Source: Flavobacteriales bacterium UBA974
GTDB lineage: Bacteria; Bacteroidota; Bacteroidia; Flavobacteriales_D; Sanyastnellaceae
NCBI GenBank assembly: GCA_002292405.1
Contig: DBBW01000024.1
Coordinates: 9,436-73,435 of the forward strand
Length of the DNA: 64,000 nucleotides
Direction: 5' to 3'
Shown here: piece after piece, positions 46,103 through 56,245 of the stretch
Position numbering within the stretch: the stretch's first letter is position 1
How the letters are laid out: each line of letters begins with the position of its first letter
Made by a program: the position numbers and the translations under genes
The notes under the pieces: generated by a model
Seen by the model: the letters and a program-made list of their open reading frames with translations, nothing else
The model's database searches: none
Told to the model about the DNA's origin: nothing

Positions 46103-47854
46103 CTAATGACCTACTTCACTCTCTTTAAGTGGTGTAGTCTGAAGAACGAAATCTTCTTCATGAGCAGGATTACTATAGTCATAAGCCCAACGGTGAACCT
46201 CTGGCAATGCACCAGGCCAGTTACCGTGAATATGCTCAACCGGTGTTGTCCACTCAAGCGTATTCGATTTCCAAGGATTCTGCTCTGCCTTCTGTCCACG
46301 GAAGATGCTGTAAAAGAAGTTGAATAAGAAAATTAATTGTGACAATGATCCGATAATCGCAAATACAGAAATAATAGGTTGTAAATCTGCTGTTTCACTC
46401 AAGAAGTCGAAATGCGAAGCATCATAGTATCTACGAGGAGCTCCTGCAAGTCCTACAAAATGCATTGGAAAGAATACGCCATAGCCACAAGTAATTGTAA
46501 GCCAGAAGTGAGCGAATCCAAGCTTTGTGTTCATCATCGTACCAAACAACTTAGAGAACCAATGATAAACTCCGGCAAACATTCCAAATATTGCAGATAG
46601 TCCCATCACAATATGAAAGTGACCAACGACAAAATATGTATCATGAAGTGTTACATCAAGAGCTGAGTCAGCAAGAATAATTCCTGTTAGACCACCTGTC
46701 ACAAATGTACTTACGAGTCCTATACTGAAAAGCATCGCGGGGGTAAAACGAAGATTTCCTTTCCAAAGAGTTGTAATGTAGTTAAAGGCTTTAACCGCTG
46801 AAGGAATAGCGATCAAAAGAGTCGTAAATACGAATACAGATCCTAAGAATGGATTCATTCCTGTGACGAACATATGGTGAGCCCAAACTATAAATGAAAG
46901 AAATCCAATTGCCATCAAAGAACCAACCATGGCCTTATATCCGAAAATAGGCTTGCGTGAGTTCGTCGCGATTACCTCAGAGCTTATCCCAAGGGCTGGA
47001 ATAAGAACGATGTAAACTTCAGGGTGACCTAGGAACCAGAATAAGTGTTGAAATAAAATGGGTGAACCCCCAGTTGCATCAAGTGCCTCACCTCCAATAA
47101 ATATGTCGCTTAAGTAAAATGCCGTTCCCATCATTCTGTCCATCATAAGAAGTACAACAGCCGATACAAGAACCGGGAATGAAAGTACACCTAGAATGGC
47201 AGTGATGAAGAAAGCCCAAATAGTAAGAGGTAAACGAGTCATACTCATCCCCTTTGTTCTAAGGTTGATGATCGTTACGATATAATTCAAAGAACCAAGT
47301 AGTGAAGACACAACAAACAACGTCATAGACAATAGCCAAAGAGTCATCCCCATACCTGAACCAGGCATAGCTTGAGGCAAAGCACTTAAAGGTGGATATA
47401 TCGTCCAACCAGCTGAAGCTGCACCACCCTCAACAAAGAGAGAGAACAGCATCATAACACTAGATGCAGCAAAGAACCAATAACTAAGCATATTTAAGAA
47501 ACCCGATGCCATATCTCTCGCTCCAATCTGGAGTGGAATGAGAAGATTTGAAAAAGTTCCAGACAACCCGGCTGTCAAAACAAAGAAGACCATAATGGTT
47601 CCGTGAATGGTGGTTAATGCGAGATATGCATTTCTATCTAAAACTCCATTCGGAGCCCACTTACCCATAAATGTTTCAAGGATTGCAAAACTTTCTCCAG
47701 GCCATCCAAGTTGAAGACGAAAAAGGACAGACATCATTACCCCTGCGATACCCATAAATACAGCAGTGATGAGAAACTGCTTAGAGATCATCTTGTGATC
47801 GTGAGTGAAGACGTACTTCGAAACGAAGCTTTCTTTGTGATTGGTATTTCCCAT
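46103..47854 (-). CDS. ctaD: cytochrome c oxidase subunit I, heme-copper A-type
   Basis: This is the proton-pumping catalytic subunit, reducing O2 to water at the heme a3-CuB centre in the inner membrane. The 583 residues have 12 helices. Catalytic motifs are [11 protein letters not shown] (heme a ligand His), [14 protein letters not shown] (CuB His cross-linked to Tyr, with the E of the A1 D-channel), [10 protein letters not shown] (two CuB His), [14 protein letters not shown] (K-channel Lys), and [14 protein letters not shown] (heme ligands). It starts two bases after the ctaC stop and is the last gene of the act-cta cluster; ctaE (subunit III) is not in the window. Confidence 0.97.
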   Translation of the reverse strand: MGNTNHKESFVSKYVFTHDHKMISKQFLITAVFMGIAGVMMSVLFRLQLGWPGESFAILETFMGKWAPNGVLDRNAYLALTTIHGTIMVFFVLTAGLSGTFSNLLIPLQIGARDMASGFLNMLSYWFFAASSVMMLFSLFVEGGAASAGWTIYPPLSALPQAMPGSGMGMTLWLLSMTLFVVSSLLGSLNYIVTIINLRTKGMSMTRLPLTIWAFFITAILGVLSFPVLVSAVVLLMMDRMMGTAFYLSDIFIGGEALDATGGSPILFQHLFWFLGHPEVYIVLIPALGISSEVIATNSRKPIFGYKAMVGSLMAIGFLSFIVWAHHMFVTGMNPFLGSVFVFTTLLIAIPSAVKAFNYITTLWKGNLRFTPAMLFSIGLVSTFVTGGLTGIILADSALDVTLHDTYFVVGHFHIVMGLSAIFGMFAGVYHWFSKLFGTMMNTKLGFAHFWLTITCGYGVFFPMHFVGLAGAPRRYYDASHFDFLSETADLQPIISVFAIIGSLSQLIFLFNFFYSIFRGQKAEQNPWKSNTLEWTTPVEHIHGNWPGALPEVHRWAYDYSNPAHEEDFVLQTTPLKESEVGH

Positions 47855-47856
47855 AA

Positions 47857-49179
47857 TCAGTTCTGTTCAGCGGTATAAACTTTTTGCTCAGCAAGCCAAG
47901 CATCATATTTCTCCTGTGATTCTACAACAATATCCATCGCCATATTAAAATGCGCAGATCCACAGATTTTATTGCATAGTAGAATGTAGTTAAAATCTGG
48001 ATTGTCGAGAATCGTTCGCATACTGTCCGTTGTAATTGTTGGTGTGATTTTAAACCGAGTAGGTAGGCCTGGTACTGTGTTCATTTGTGCCCTAAAGTGA
48101 GGCATGAAAGCAGAGTGGATAACATCACGTGATCTGAAAATAAATTCTATTTCACGACCAATAGGCAAGTGAAATTCACCTTTTACGATTCTGTCATCTT
48201 TACCGACTTCCCAACTACTGCGTCCATCACTAAAGTCATATGGTTGCAGTTCTAAAATACGCTGTAAATGACGTTCTAAACGGTAGATTTTATCTTCCTT
48301 AGCTTCATAAGCAGCTTGGGTCATCACAAGCGCTTCTCCAGAAGAAAGAACTGTCTCGATATCATGAAGTCTGCTTTCTAAAAGTGCTGTGTGTTCTGAG
48401 GATGGTTCATGCGAATGTGACACGTCATGCCCATGTCCACCTCCACCATGAAGTGTTGCTTCAATTTCCGCTTTTTCAGTTAATAGATGCGCTTTTTCAA
48501 TATCTAGGGTAGCCTGGAGTTTGTCAATTTTGTCCGTGAGTTTACCATTTGCAAGCATCACACCTTGCTCTGTAATAATTCCGAGAGGATTTGAAGGGGT
48601 AATCAAATTAAAATCTGTAGCACCAAATTGACCGTCATCACCAGAATACCGAGCTGTCCAATCGAATTGCTTAGAATAAAGCTCTACTCTAATTGCTTCA
48701 TCAGATGCAGGTCCAGTCATTTCAGTCCAAGTTTTAAGACCGAAAATGATAATCACAGCCAACACGATTGATGGAACTACTGTCCAAATGAGCTCTAACT
48801 TACTATCGTGAAGTAAGAAGAGAGCCTTCCTGTTTTTATTGTAACGGTACTTGTAAGGAAAAATGAATAGAAGAGTATTAACAACGAAAAACACGAAAAT
48901 GATGATCGCAAGGTTGAAGTTCATCAGAGTATCAACCGATTCCCCATGAGCAGAAGCCGAGGGTGGTAGATAATCCCCGTAGCGGACAAATTGCCATATG
49001 GTAGTCGCGTAGAACACAATCATAAATACAATCCAAAGGGCACCATTCATACGGGTATCCGCTTCAGATATTTCCTCTTCACGATGGCCTCGCAAACGTG
49101 CAGAAAGTTGATATATTTTAGCCAGTTGTGCTAGCGCTATTACGCCTACAACGATGACTAAAAGAATGAGAAGTTTCAT
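47857..49179 (-). CDS. ctaC: cytochrome c oxidase subunit II with extra helices and a His-rich insert
   Basis: Subunit II receives electrons from cytochrome c at its binuclear CuA site on the periplasmic side. At 440 residues it is long for the family. Four hydrophobic helices (about 1-23, 45-66, 88-112, 127-149) are present where classical proteins have two. The CuA domain is split: its first strands (about 163-200) and the last part (about 312-420) flank an insert of about 110 residues containing predicted coiled coil and a Gly/His-rich patch (about 244-263). CuA ligands are intact: His355, Cys402, Cys406, His410, Met413. The classical Glu of the CxExC loop is Lys404. It follows the actF stop by 21 bases. 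Confidence 0.95.
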   Translation of the reverse strand: MKLLILLVIVVGVIALAQLAKIYQLSARLRGHREEEISEADTRMNGALWIVFMIVFYATTIWQFVRYGDYLPPSASAHGESVDTLMNFNLAIIIFVFFVVNTLLFIFPYKYRYNKNRKALFLLHDSKLELIWTVVPSIVLAVIIIFGLKTWTEMTGPASDEAIRVELYSKQFDWTARYSGDDGQFGATDFNLITPSNPLGIITEQGVMLANGKLTDKIDKLQATLDIEKAHLLTEKAEIEATLHGGGGHGHDVSHSHEPSSEHTALLESRLHDIETVLSSGEALVMTQAAYEAKEDKIYRLERHLQRILELQPYDFSDGRSSWEVGKDDRIVKGEFHLPIGREIEFIFRSRDVIHSAFMPHFRAQMNTVPGLPTRFKITPTITTDSMRTILDNPDFNYILLCNKICGSAHFNMAMDIVVESQEKYDAWLAEQKVYTAEQN

Positions 49180-49200
49180 ACGTCAGTTTTCTTTATAGGG

Positions 49201-50457
49201 TTAGTAATGTAAGTCTTTAGACTCCTGAAGCATTGGGTGATTTTTCGCAATCAGAGGGGCTTTAGACAATGTCGTCAGCGTTCTGTTGATGAATAACCCA
49301 AGGAAGCCGAGGAACAAGCCTATTTCAAATAGCCCGAATACATTGTGATTAAACATTGTACCAGGGATAACGAGTAAATAGACGTCTGTAAAGTGTCCTA
49401 TAAAAATGAGAAATGCAACAGGCAATAAGAAAGCCGGATTACGTTTGGTATCTCTAGAAATAAGCACTAGAAAAGGAACTACAAAATTGATGAGGAACAT
49501 CGTTACAAACGGGACCTTGTAGTTCGTGAAGATTCTACTTACGTAGTAAGTGACCTCCTCAGGTATATTAGAATACCAGATGAGCATGAACTGACTAAAG
49601 AACAGGTAGCTCCACAGCATTGAAATTGCAAACATCCACTTTCCCAAGTCATGCATGTGACTCTCTGTAATTTCCTCGAAATACCCCTTTGACTTTAACC
49701 AAAGTATCGTTACGTGAGTGAAGATAATCATTCCAACCCACATCCCAGAAAACAAATACCATCCATAAAGTGTACTGAACCAGTGAGGGTCAAGCGACAT
49801 TAACCAATCCCAAGAAAGTGTAGAAGAGAAATAAGCAAAGAAAACCATAAACAGCGCACTGCGACGTAAGACTTTAAAGTGTATCTCTGTACCTCCGATT
49901 TCATCTTCTTGAAGTGACCACTTGCGGAATAACTTCGCAAACACAAGGAAGGTAAATAAGTAGATCAACGTTCTAAGCCAAAAGAACCAAGTGGAAAAAT
50001 AAGCGCCTTTTGCAGCAATTATAGAATCGTAGTTGGGATTCTTGACAGCCCCCGCAACTTCCTTATCAAAATAAGTCGATACACCACCTTCTACAGTCAT
50101 AAACTCATGATAAAGTGTAGTATCCATCCAATGATACAAGTGATGTATGTGAAACTGTCCCGCCAGTAGAACAATGAAAATCACCGCTGCGCCGTAGGGT
50201 AAAAACCCCAACATGGCCTCGAAGAAGCGCTTAATCACAACGGACCAGGCACTCTCAGTGATGTATTGTAGCGCATAAAAGAATAGCGCTGCCAACGATA
50301 GTGAAAAGTAGAAAAATCCATTTACAAGTAGATTCGCCCACCACCTTTGATGGTGATCTGAATGGTCTGTTAGATATCCTCCAACAAGAGCTACAAGACC
50401 CAAAGCCATGAAGACTTGAGTAATCAGCTTAGCACGTCCTTCAAATTTGAATTCCAT
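49201..50457 (-). CDS. actF: alternative complex III subunit ActF (quinol:cytochrome c oxidoreductase membrane subunit)
   Basis: ActF is one of two NrfD-related integral membrane subunits of the menaquinol:acceptor oxidoreductase that replaces bc1 in this lineage. The 418 residues contain about ten hydrophobic helices, among them LITQVFMALGLVALVGGYLTDHSDHH at the start, LFMVFFAYFSSTLSWDWLMSLDPHWFSTLYGWYLFSGMWVG, a typical ActF block, and MWSYLFFSQFMLIWYSNIPEE. It lies two bases after actE. ActF is thought to help anchor the complex rather than to bind cofactors. Confidence 0.93.
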   Translation of the reverse strand: MEFKFEGRAKLITQVFMALGLVALVGGYLTDHSDHHQRWWANLLVNGFFYFSLSLAALFFYALQYITESAWSVVIKRFFEAMLGFLPYGAAVIFIVLLAGQFHIHHLYHWMDTTLYHEFMTVEGGVSTYFDKEVAGAVKNPNYDSIIAAKGAYFSTWFFWLRTLIYLFTFLVFAKLFRKWSLQEDEIGGTEIHFKVLRRSALFMVFFAYFSSTLSWDWLMSLDPHWFSTLYGWYLFSGMWVGMIIFTHVTILWLKSKGYFEEITESHMHDLGKWMFAISMLWSYLFFSQFMLIWYSNIPEEVTYYVSRIFTNYKVPFVTMFLINFVVPFLVLISRDTKRNPAFLLPVAFLIFIGHFTDVYLLVIPGTMFNHNVFGLFEIGLFLGFLGLFINRTLTTLSKAPLIAKNHPMLQESKDLHY

Positions 50458-50459
50458 GA

Positions 50460-51134
50460 TCAGTCGTTATTTTCGGTTTCAGTTACTATAGCCACACCTT
50501 TTGAATCAAATGTTGGCATTTGTCCTCCTTTCTGAAGAACTTGAACATATTGTACAATCTGCCAAAGCCCCTTTTGGGAAATTTGAGAAGCATGAGAACC
50601 CATAAGTCCTTTGCCATACATTAAGGTATGATAGATATTGCCCTCGGGTAAGTCTTTAAGCTTATTAGAAAAATCAGGAATACCCATAATGTGACCATTT
50701 CTTGAAATCGCTCCATCTCCTTTCCCTTCTAACCCATGACAATGCGTACACATCAGCTCAAAGTTTGCAGCACCAGCCTCAATATTAGAAGCCGTTGTTG
50801 GTAAAGGTGACTTTAACTCTGCACCTGCCAACTCATATCCTTCAAGTGTGTTTGCATAAGCATAAGGAAGGCCAAACTCCTTTCCTTCTCCTTTAAACGC
50901 AATAGAACCCGCAACAGGCTTGCGCGCACTCATGGTATGTCTTTGCTCCGAAGCGACTTCTTCCGTTACGTAATATGGATCCTCTCCATAATCAACATAG
51001 GCCTCAACTGCTGGTGATCGATACATGTCAGGCATGTATTCAACACCAGGACTATTGGGATCAGTAGTGCAAGATGTAACCATAGCTACTGCTATCATTA
51101 ATGTTGCTGTGTAAAGTGTAATCTTATGTCTCAT
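50460..51134 (-). CDS. actE: alternative complex III monoheme cytochrome c ActE
   Basis: A 224-residue lipoprotein cytochrome (lipobox MVTSC, acylated Cys22) carrying electrons from the ActB/ActA part of the complex toward the oxidase. A single heme site (CTHCHG) at about residue 130 is followed by GAISRNGHIMGIPDFSNKLKDLPEGNIYHTLMYGKGLMGSHA, providing the Met ligand. It starts two bases after the actD stop. Confidence 0.92.
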   Translation of the reverse strand: MRHKITLYTATLMIAVAMVTSCTTDPNSPGVEYMPDMYRSPAVEAYVDYGEDPYYVTEEVASEQRHTMSARKPVAGSIAFKGEGKEFGLPYAYANTLEGYELAGAELKSPLPTTASNIEAGAANFELMCTHCHGLEGKGDGAISRNGHIMGIPDFSNKLKDLPEGNIYHTLMYGKGLMGSHASQISQKGLWQIVQYVQVLQKGGQMPTFDSKGVAIVTETENND

Positions 51135-51136
51135 GA

Positions 51137-51667
51137 TTACTTACTTTCTTTAATGCTGAGCTCAAAAAGCGCAGTGTTTTTAATCGCAGTCTCTAACTCC
51201 TCTGCACTCAGACTATTTGAATCTGTTGTAATCTCCATTACAAACATATTATCTGTCGTTCTTGGATCGGGATTCGTAGCAGGCATTCCTGGAAGTGTCC
51301 CGTTGCGAAGAAGGTAAGTGATAACCATACCGTGGGCTGCACATAGAACTGAGAATTCAAACGTAACAGGGATGAAAGCAGGAAGGTTCTCTAGAAGAGA
51401 GAAGCTAGGCTTACCTCCAATATTCATAGGCCAATCAGATATCATCGTGTACCACATAAAGGATACAGCAATCGTTAATCCAGTCATAGCATACATAAAG
51501 GATGTAATTGCGAGACGTGTTCTCTTAATCCCGATTACTGGGTCAATACCGTGTATCGGGAATGGAGAAAAGACTTCATTCACATGAATGCCCTTTCCTA
51601 CAAGTTCACGAGCAGCTACTAAAAGCTTTTCGTCGTCGTCGTACATGACGTGGAATACCTTTTTCAT
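51137..51667 (-). CDS. actD: alternative complex III subunit ActD (DUF3341)
   Basis: A 176-residue membrane protein with an N-terminal cytoplasmic domain (VMYDDDEKLLVAARELVGKGIHVNEVFSPFPIHGID, the DUF3341 signature) and two helices (about 53-75 and 97-117). ActD is a structural subunit packing beside ActC. It lies 7 bases after actC. Confidence 0.92.
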   Translation of the reverse strand: MKKVFHVMYDDDEKLLVAARELVGKGIHVNEVFSPFPIHGIDPVIGIKRTRLAITSFMYAMTGLTIAVSFMWYTMISDWPMNIGGKPSFSLLENLPAFIPVTFEFSVLCAAHGMVITYLLRNGTLPGMPATNPDPRTTDNMFVMEITTDSNSLSAEELETAIKNTALFELSIKESK

Positions 51668-51674
51668 GATGGTA

Positions 51675-53051
51675 TTATTTTACTTGTTTGTTTCTATATG
51701 ACTCACCGCTTGACTTCAAAATTGTTTTCAGCTCGTTCAAAGCAAGTACAGGGAAGAATCTTGTAAATGCTAAGAATAGCGTAAGGAAAATCCCGAGAGT
51801 TCCAAGGAAAATCCCGACATCTGTCGCAGTTGGGATAAACTCACCCCAAGAAGAAGGGAGATAATCTCTATGAAGAGATGTTACGATAATAACATAACGC
51901 TCGAACCACATACCAATGTTTACAACAATTGAGAGAATAAAAGTTGCAATAAACGATCTGCGAATTTTCTTGATCCAGAAAAGCTGTGGACTAATAACGT
52001 TGCATGTCATCATCGTCCAGTAGGCAATGCTGTATGGCCCAGAAAAACGGTTGATGAATGCATAACTTTCATACTCTACGCCTGAGTACCAAGAAATGAA
52101 GAGCTCCGTTAGATAAGCTACACCAACAATAGATCCAGTAACAATGATTACAATATTCATGTACTCAACGTGCTTGATATGAATGTAGCTCTCGAGTTTG
52201 TATGCTTTACGCATCACAAGCAAGAGAGTCTGTACCATCGCAAATCCTGAGAATACCGCTCCAGACACGAAGTATGGGGGGAATATTGTCGTATGCCATC
52301 CTGGTATAACAGATGTAGCAAAGTCCATCGATACAATCGAGTGAACTGAAAATACAAGTGGTGTGGCAATACCCGCTAGGACAAGGCTAAGTTCTTCGAA
52401 TCGATTCCAGTGCTTGGCTCTTCCACTCCAACCAAAACTTAGTATGCCGTAAATCTTCTTCGGTAACGGCTTGACCATTCTATCGCGAATTGTCGCAAAG
52501 TCTGGTATTAGACCTACATACCAAAATACGAGAGATACTGAGAAGTAAGTTGAGATCGCGAAAACATCCCAAAGAAGTGGGCTGTTGAAGTTCACCCATA
52601 GTGAACCAAACTGGTTTGGTAGAGGGAAAACGTAGTAAGCTAACCAAATTCTTCCCATGTGAATCCCTGGGAAGACCGCAGCCATAATAACAGCGAAGAT
52701 TGTCATTGCCTCAGCGGAACGGTTAATCGCCATACGCCACTTCTGACGGAACAATAAGAGAACTGCTGAAATTAGTGTTCCAGCGTGTCCGATACCTACC
52801 CACCATACGAAATTGGTGATATCCCAAGCCCAACCAACGGTTTTATTCAGCCCCCACACTCCGACACCAGTTCCTAGGAGGTATAAAATCGACACTATGC
52901 CGTAAATGGCAATAATGGACGAAATTGTAATCATTATTTTCCATCCGAGAGGAGCAGGTCCCATGATAGGTCCTACAACATCATCGGTAATATCCTTATA
53001 CGTTTTGTGACCTAGGATAAGTGGTTCGCGAATTGCTGATTCTCTTTGCAT
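51675..53051 (-). CDS. actC: alternative complex III subunit ActC (NrfD/polysulfide reductase-like)
   Basis: The main quinol-binding membrane subunit, 458 residues with about ten helices. NrfD-like phrases are GWAWDITNFVWWVGIGHAGTLISAVLLLFRQKWR, NRSAEAMTIFAVIMAAVFPGIHMGRIWLAYYVFP, and GWHTTIFPPYFVSGAVFSGFAMV. Menaquinol is oxidised near its periplasmic side and electrons pass to the ActB iron-sulfur chain, as known for the complex. The start is 10 bases after actB. Confidence 0.95.
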   Translation of the reverse strand: MQRESAIREPLILGHKTYKDITDDVVGPIMGPAPLGWKIMITISSIIAIYGIVSILYLLGTGVGVWGLNKTVGWAWDITNFVWWVGIGHAGTLISAVLLLFRQKWRMAINRSAEAMTIFAVIMAAVFPGIHMGRIWLAYYVFPLPNQFGSLWVNFNSPLLWDVFAISTYFSVSLVFWYVGLIPDFATIRDRMVKPLPKKIYGILSFGWSGRAKHWNRFEELSLVLAGIATPLVFSVHSIVSMDFATSVIPGWHTTIFPPYFVSGAVFSGFAMVQTLLLVMRKAYKLESYIHIKHVEYMNIVIIVTGSIVGVAYLTELFISWYSGVEYESYAFINRFSGPYSIAYWTMMTCNVISPQLFWIKKIRRSFIATFILSIVVNIGMWFERYVIIVTSLHRDYLPSSWGEFIPTATDVGIFLGTLGIFLTLFLAFTRFFPVLALNELKTILKSSGESYRNKQVK

Positions 53052-53061
53052 AGTCGTTAGA

Positions 53062-56000
53062 TCAAGAGTTTCTTACCTTAGTCATGTAGTAGACGTTCGG
53101 CTTAACACCGATTTCTTCAAGAGCATGATAAGCACGATTGTTTTCCGAAATAGTTCTTACTTCTGAACCATTGTCGTTTAAGTCTCCGAAGTTAATAGCG
53201 TTAGATGGGCAAGACTCTGCACATGCTGTTTTAATCTGTCCATCAAGGATAGGAGTTCCTGATTTTTTAGCATCGAGCTTACCAGACTGAATACGCTGCA
53301 CACACATAGAGCATTTTTCCATTACTCCACGAGCACGAACAGTCACATCAGGATTTAAAATGAGTCGAGCTAATGAGTCATGAGCCGGATTAACGTGTTC
53401 GAACTTTTTATATCCTTTATAATTAAACCAATTAAATCGACGAACCTTGTAAGGACAGTTGTTCGCACAGTAACGTGTACCGATACAACGGTTGTAGGTC
53501 ATTTGGTTTAAACCCTCATTGCTATGAGTCGTAGCAGCAACAGGGCAAACCGTCTCACAAGGAGCGTGGTTACAGTGTTGACACATCATCGGCATATGGA
53601 CTGTTTGAGGGTTCTCTGAAGGATCCTCCATACGGCCGTAGCTGTCAATTACCCCCACACCTTCCTCCTCTCCTTTTTCAAGAGAGAAATCAGAAGCGTA
53701 GTATCGATCGATACGTATCCAATGCATATCACGGTGCCTTAACACTTCGTCCTTTCCAACAACACTTACGTTGTTTTCTATGTTACAAGCTGTGACACAC
53801 GCACTACAACCCGTACAAGTTGTAAGGTCAATCGTCATCCCCCAACGGTGTCCCACTTCCTCTACAGGGTGGCTGTGCCAAAGGTCGAATGCGCTGGTCG
53901 TCTTTTTATCACGAGCATCTATCACACCATCATGGTTCGTATCCTCGTGAACGTTAAGCCTGTGAGCTTTGTTCCAAGAAGCTTCACCCTTTTCTTTTCC
54001 AGCTTCAGCTAAATATGAATCGAAAGAAGTTTCTTTTACAACGGACTCACGTCCCATATAGGTATTGTGAATCTGAGTACAAGCAAGTGGATATTCTGCA
54101 CCAGTAGTTTCTATGCTGACATCGTAGTTGGCATATATCGTATGGCCTTCAGAAGTTGAAGTTAGCGGATACGCATTTGCGCCGATCGGCATGGGTAGTC
54201 CAGAAGCTTGCGTAAGGTGTTCACCTTTTTCGCCTGTTTGGAATGCAGCTTGCCCGATGTTTTCTCCGTTAGATCCACGACCGTATCCGAGAGCGATACC
54301 TATCGTACCTGGCTTTTGGCCTGGCTGCATAAACGCAGGAAGCTCAACAGACTTACCATTTACTGTAACTTTTACAACAGATCCCAAATCCTCTTGCGCT
54401 ATGTATGTATTGAGTCCCATACTGTCCATGTCAGACTTAGACATCGTAACGTAGTTATCCCAGGTCACCTTAGTTACCGGATCCGGCGTCTCTTGGAGGA
54501 TTGGATTGGCAGCGTGGTTACCTGAACCGGCTGTTGCCTTTACGTACGTAACTAGCTCAAATGAACCTCCTTTTACTGATGCAACTTTGCGCTCAGCCTG
54601 AGAAGTGTTAATGGCTGCTGTGTATTCTGGAGATTCTGGCAAATCATTGCCCGTCATCGTTCCATCGTGAATAGCGCTGTTCCAATCTGAATCAGAGTAC
54701 ATGGCGTCAGATGTGTACGAAGCGTTGTACTGACGACGTAAGAAAGTGTACCAATCGCTATTTTCAGAAGATGACCAGTTGAGGAATGATTCCTGAGCTG
54801 CCCGTGTGTTGAATATAGGCTCAATGGTAGGTTGGACTAAATCGATGCGTCCTGAGCTTAAGCTAAGATCGTTCCAGCTCTCTAAGTAGTGGTGATCAGG
54901 AGCTACGAATGTTGAACGTATTGCTGTTTCATCAGCAACTCCATTCATACAAACTGAAGTCTTGACTTTAGCTAGACCAGTGTTAAATGCATCTGCATTA
55001 GGTAGGTCATATGAAGGGTTACATCCGTAAGTGATCAGGGTTGAAATCTTTCCGGAATTCATATCCTTCACTAGATTGGAAACTGAAGCATCATCTCCAC
55101 GGTACGCCATAGATGGACGCTCTAGATCTAATGTAGAACCATAGTTTCCAAGTTGCTGATTGATCGCTGCAACAATGGTTTGAGTTGCAAGGTCATTCGA
55201 ACCTGCAACTACAAGTGACTTGCCTTTCGATGAATTTAATGACTTCGCTGCTGCATTAATACTTTTAATGACGCCTGCATCTAAATTAGAAACTGTTGCT
55301 CCTTTGAGAGCTGCAAGTAATCCAGCGGCAACCTTGCCCTCTTCGGAGGGTTTAATCATCGTACGAATATCAGCGTTTGTTCCTGTCATAGTCATTGCTG
55401 ACTCAAACTGAAAATGCTTAGACTGTTTTCCACGTTCTGGGCCTCTTAATACAGCGTAATCCGGTGCGTAGAGTGTTGAAGACAACCAGGAATTAAGGAA
55501 GTCAGCAGCGATACTTACGATGACTTCTGCTTTCGAAAAGTGATACGAAGGAACAGCATTCACACCAAATGCATTGGCTTGAGCTACGCGAAGTGCTGAG
55601 TAAGAAATAGCATCATATTGAACGTGCTCGGCTCCTAACGTTTCTATAGCTTTTAAAGTAGAAGGGCTTACGATAGTATTTGAAAGAACAACTGTTCTAC
55701 CAGTGCCTGAAACCGCCGCAGTCATCGCGTTATCTATATCGTCCCAAGTTGTTGAAATTCCATTCTGAGTAGGGCCATCTAGTCTAGCTTTATCGTAAAG
55801 GCTCATCACAGAACCTATGACACGAGAATTGACCTTTCCAGCTCCAATTCCTTTAGAGGTGTTACCCTTAATGAAAATCGGTCTGCCCTCACGCGTCTTT
55901 ACTAGAACATTTGAGTAATCCATTCCATCGTAATAAGTCGAAGCGTAGTAATTGGCTACACCTGGAGTTATTTCTGCTGGTTTATTTGTATAAGGAATAG

Positions 56001-56226
56001 ACTTAATTACAGGAGTCTCACAAGCAGCAAGAGTGGCAGCAGTAAGAGAGAAGCCCATAAACTTTAAAAAGTCACGACGACCAGTAGTTGTGCTACTGTG
56101 GCGCTCGTCTGCTAAAAATTGGTCAACAGGAATCTGTTCTTGGAATTCCTTGGCCTGGATTTCCTTGAACGCTTCCGTGCCGTCTAATTCGTCCAATCCG
56201 GACCAGTATTTTTTATTGTTAGCCAT
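53062..56226 (-). CDS. actB: alternative complex III subunit ActB (molybdopterin-oxidoreductase-like, iron-sulfur)
   Basis: A 1,054-residue exported subunit. The N-terminus carries the variant Tat signal of this family, with RRDFLKFMGFSLTAATLAAC at about residues 51-70, so the signal sits after a 50-residue leader. A large molybdopterin-oxidoreductase-like region (about 80-740) has lost its cofactor in studied homologues. The C-terminal ferredoxin part has four cysteine sets: CTGCSACVTAC, CQHCNHAPCETVC, CIGTRYCANNC and CSMC...CAESC, matching three [4Fe-4S] and one [3Fe-4S] clusters of known structures. It passes electrons from ActC to the hemes of ActA. It lies 19 bases after actA. Plus-strand frames here are shadows. 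Confidence 0.96.
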   Translation of the reverse strand: MANNKKYWSGLDELDGTEAFKEIQAKEFQEQIPVDQFLADERHSSTTTGRRDFLKFMGFSLTAATLAACETPVIKSIPYTNKPAEITPGVANYYASTYYDGMDYSNVLVKTREGRPIFIKGNTSKGIGAGKVNSRVIGSVMSLYDKARLDGPTQNGISTTWDDIDNAMTAAVSGTGRTVVLSNTIVSPSTLKAIETLGAEHVQYDAISYSALRVAQANAFGVNAVPSYHFSKAEVIVSIAADFLNSWLSSTLYAPDYAVLRGPERGKQSKHFQFESAMTMTGTNADIRTMIKPSEEGKVAAGLLAALKGATVSNLDAGVIKSINAAAKSLNSSKGKSLVVAGSNDLATQTIVAAINQQLGNYGSTLDLERPSMAYRGDDASVSNLVKDMNSGKISTLITYGCNPSYDLPNADAFNTGLAKVKTSVCMNGVADETAIRSTFVAPDHHYLESWNDLSLSSGRIDLVQPTIEPIFNTRAAQESFLNWSSSENSDWYTFLRRQYNASYTSDAMYSDSDWNSAIHDGTMTGNDLPESPEYTAAINTSQAERKVASVKGGSFELVTYVKATAGSGNHAANPILQETPDPVTKVTWDNYVTMSKSDMDSMGLNTYIAQEDLGSVVKVTVNGKSVELPAFMQPGQKPGTIGIALGYGRGSNGENIGQAAFQTGEKGEHLTQASGLPMPIGANAYPLTSTSEGHTIYANYDVSIETTGAEYPLACTQIHNTYMGRESVVKETSFDSYLAEAGKEKGEASWNKAHRLNVHEDTNHDGVIDARDKKTTSAFDLWHSHPVEEVGHRWGMTIDLTTCTGCSACVTACNIENNVSVVGKDEVLRHRDMHWIRIDRYYASDFSLEKGEEEGVGVIDSYGRMEDPSENPQTVHMPMMCQHCNHAPCETVCPVAATTHSNEGLNQMTYNRCIGTRYCANNCPYKVRRFNWFNYKGYKKFEHVNPAHDSLARLILNPDVTVRARGVMEKCSMCVQRIQSGKLDAKKSGTPILDGQIKTACAESCPSNAINFGDLNDNGSEVRTISENNRAYHALEEIGVKPNVYYMTKVRNS

Positions 56227-56245
56227 GTGGCGTCAGAATCAGTTG

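Noticed and set aside
54128..54525. Two overlapping plus-strand frames (about 105 codons each) in actB
   Set aside because: Both lie opposite the real actB frame and have no promoter, start context or recognisable domain.
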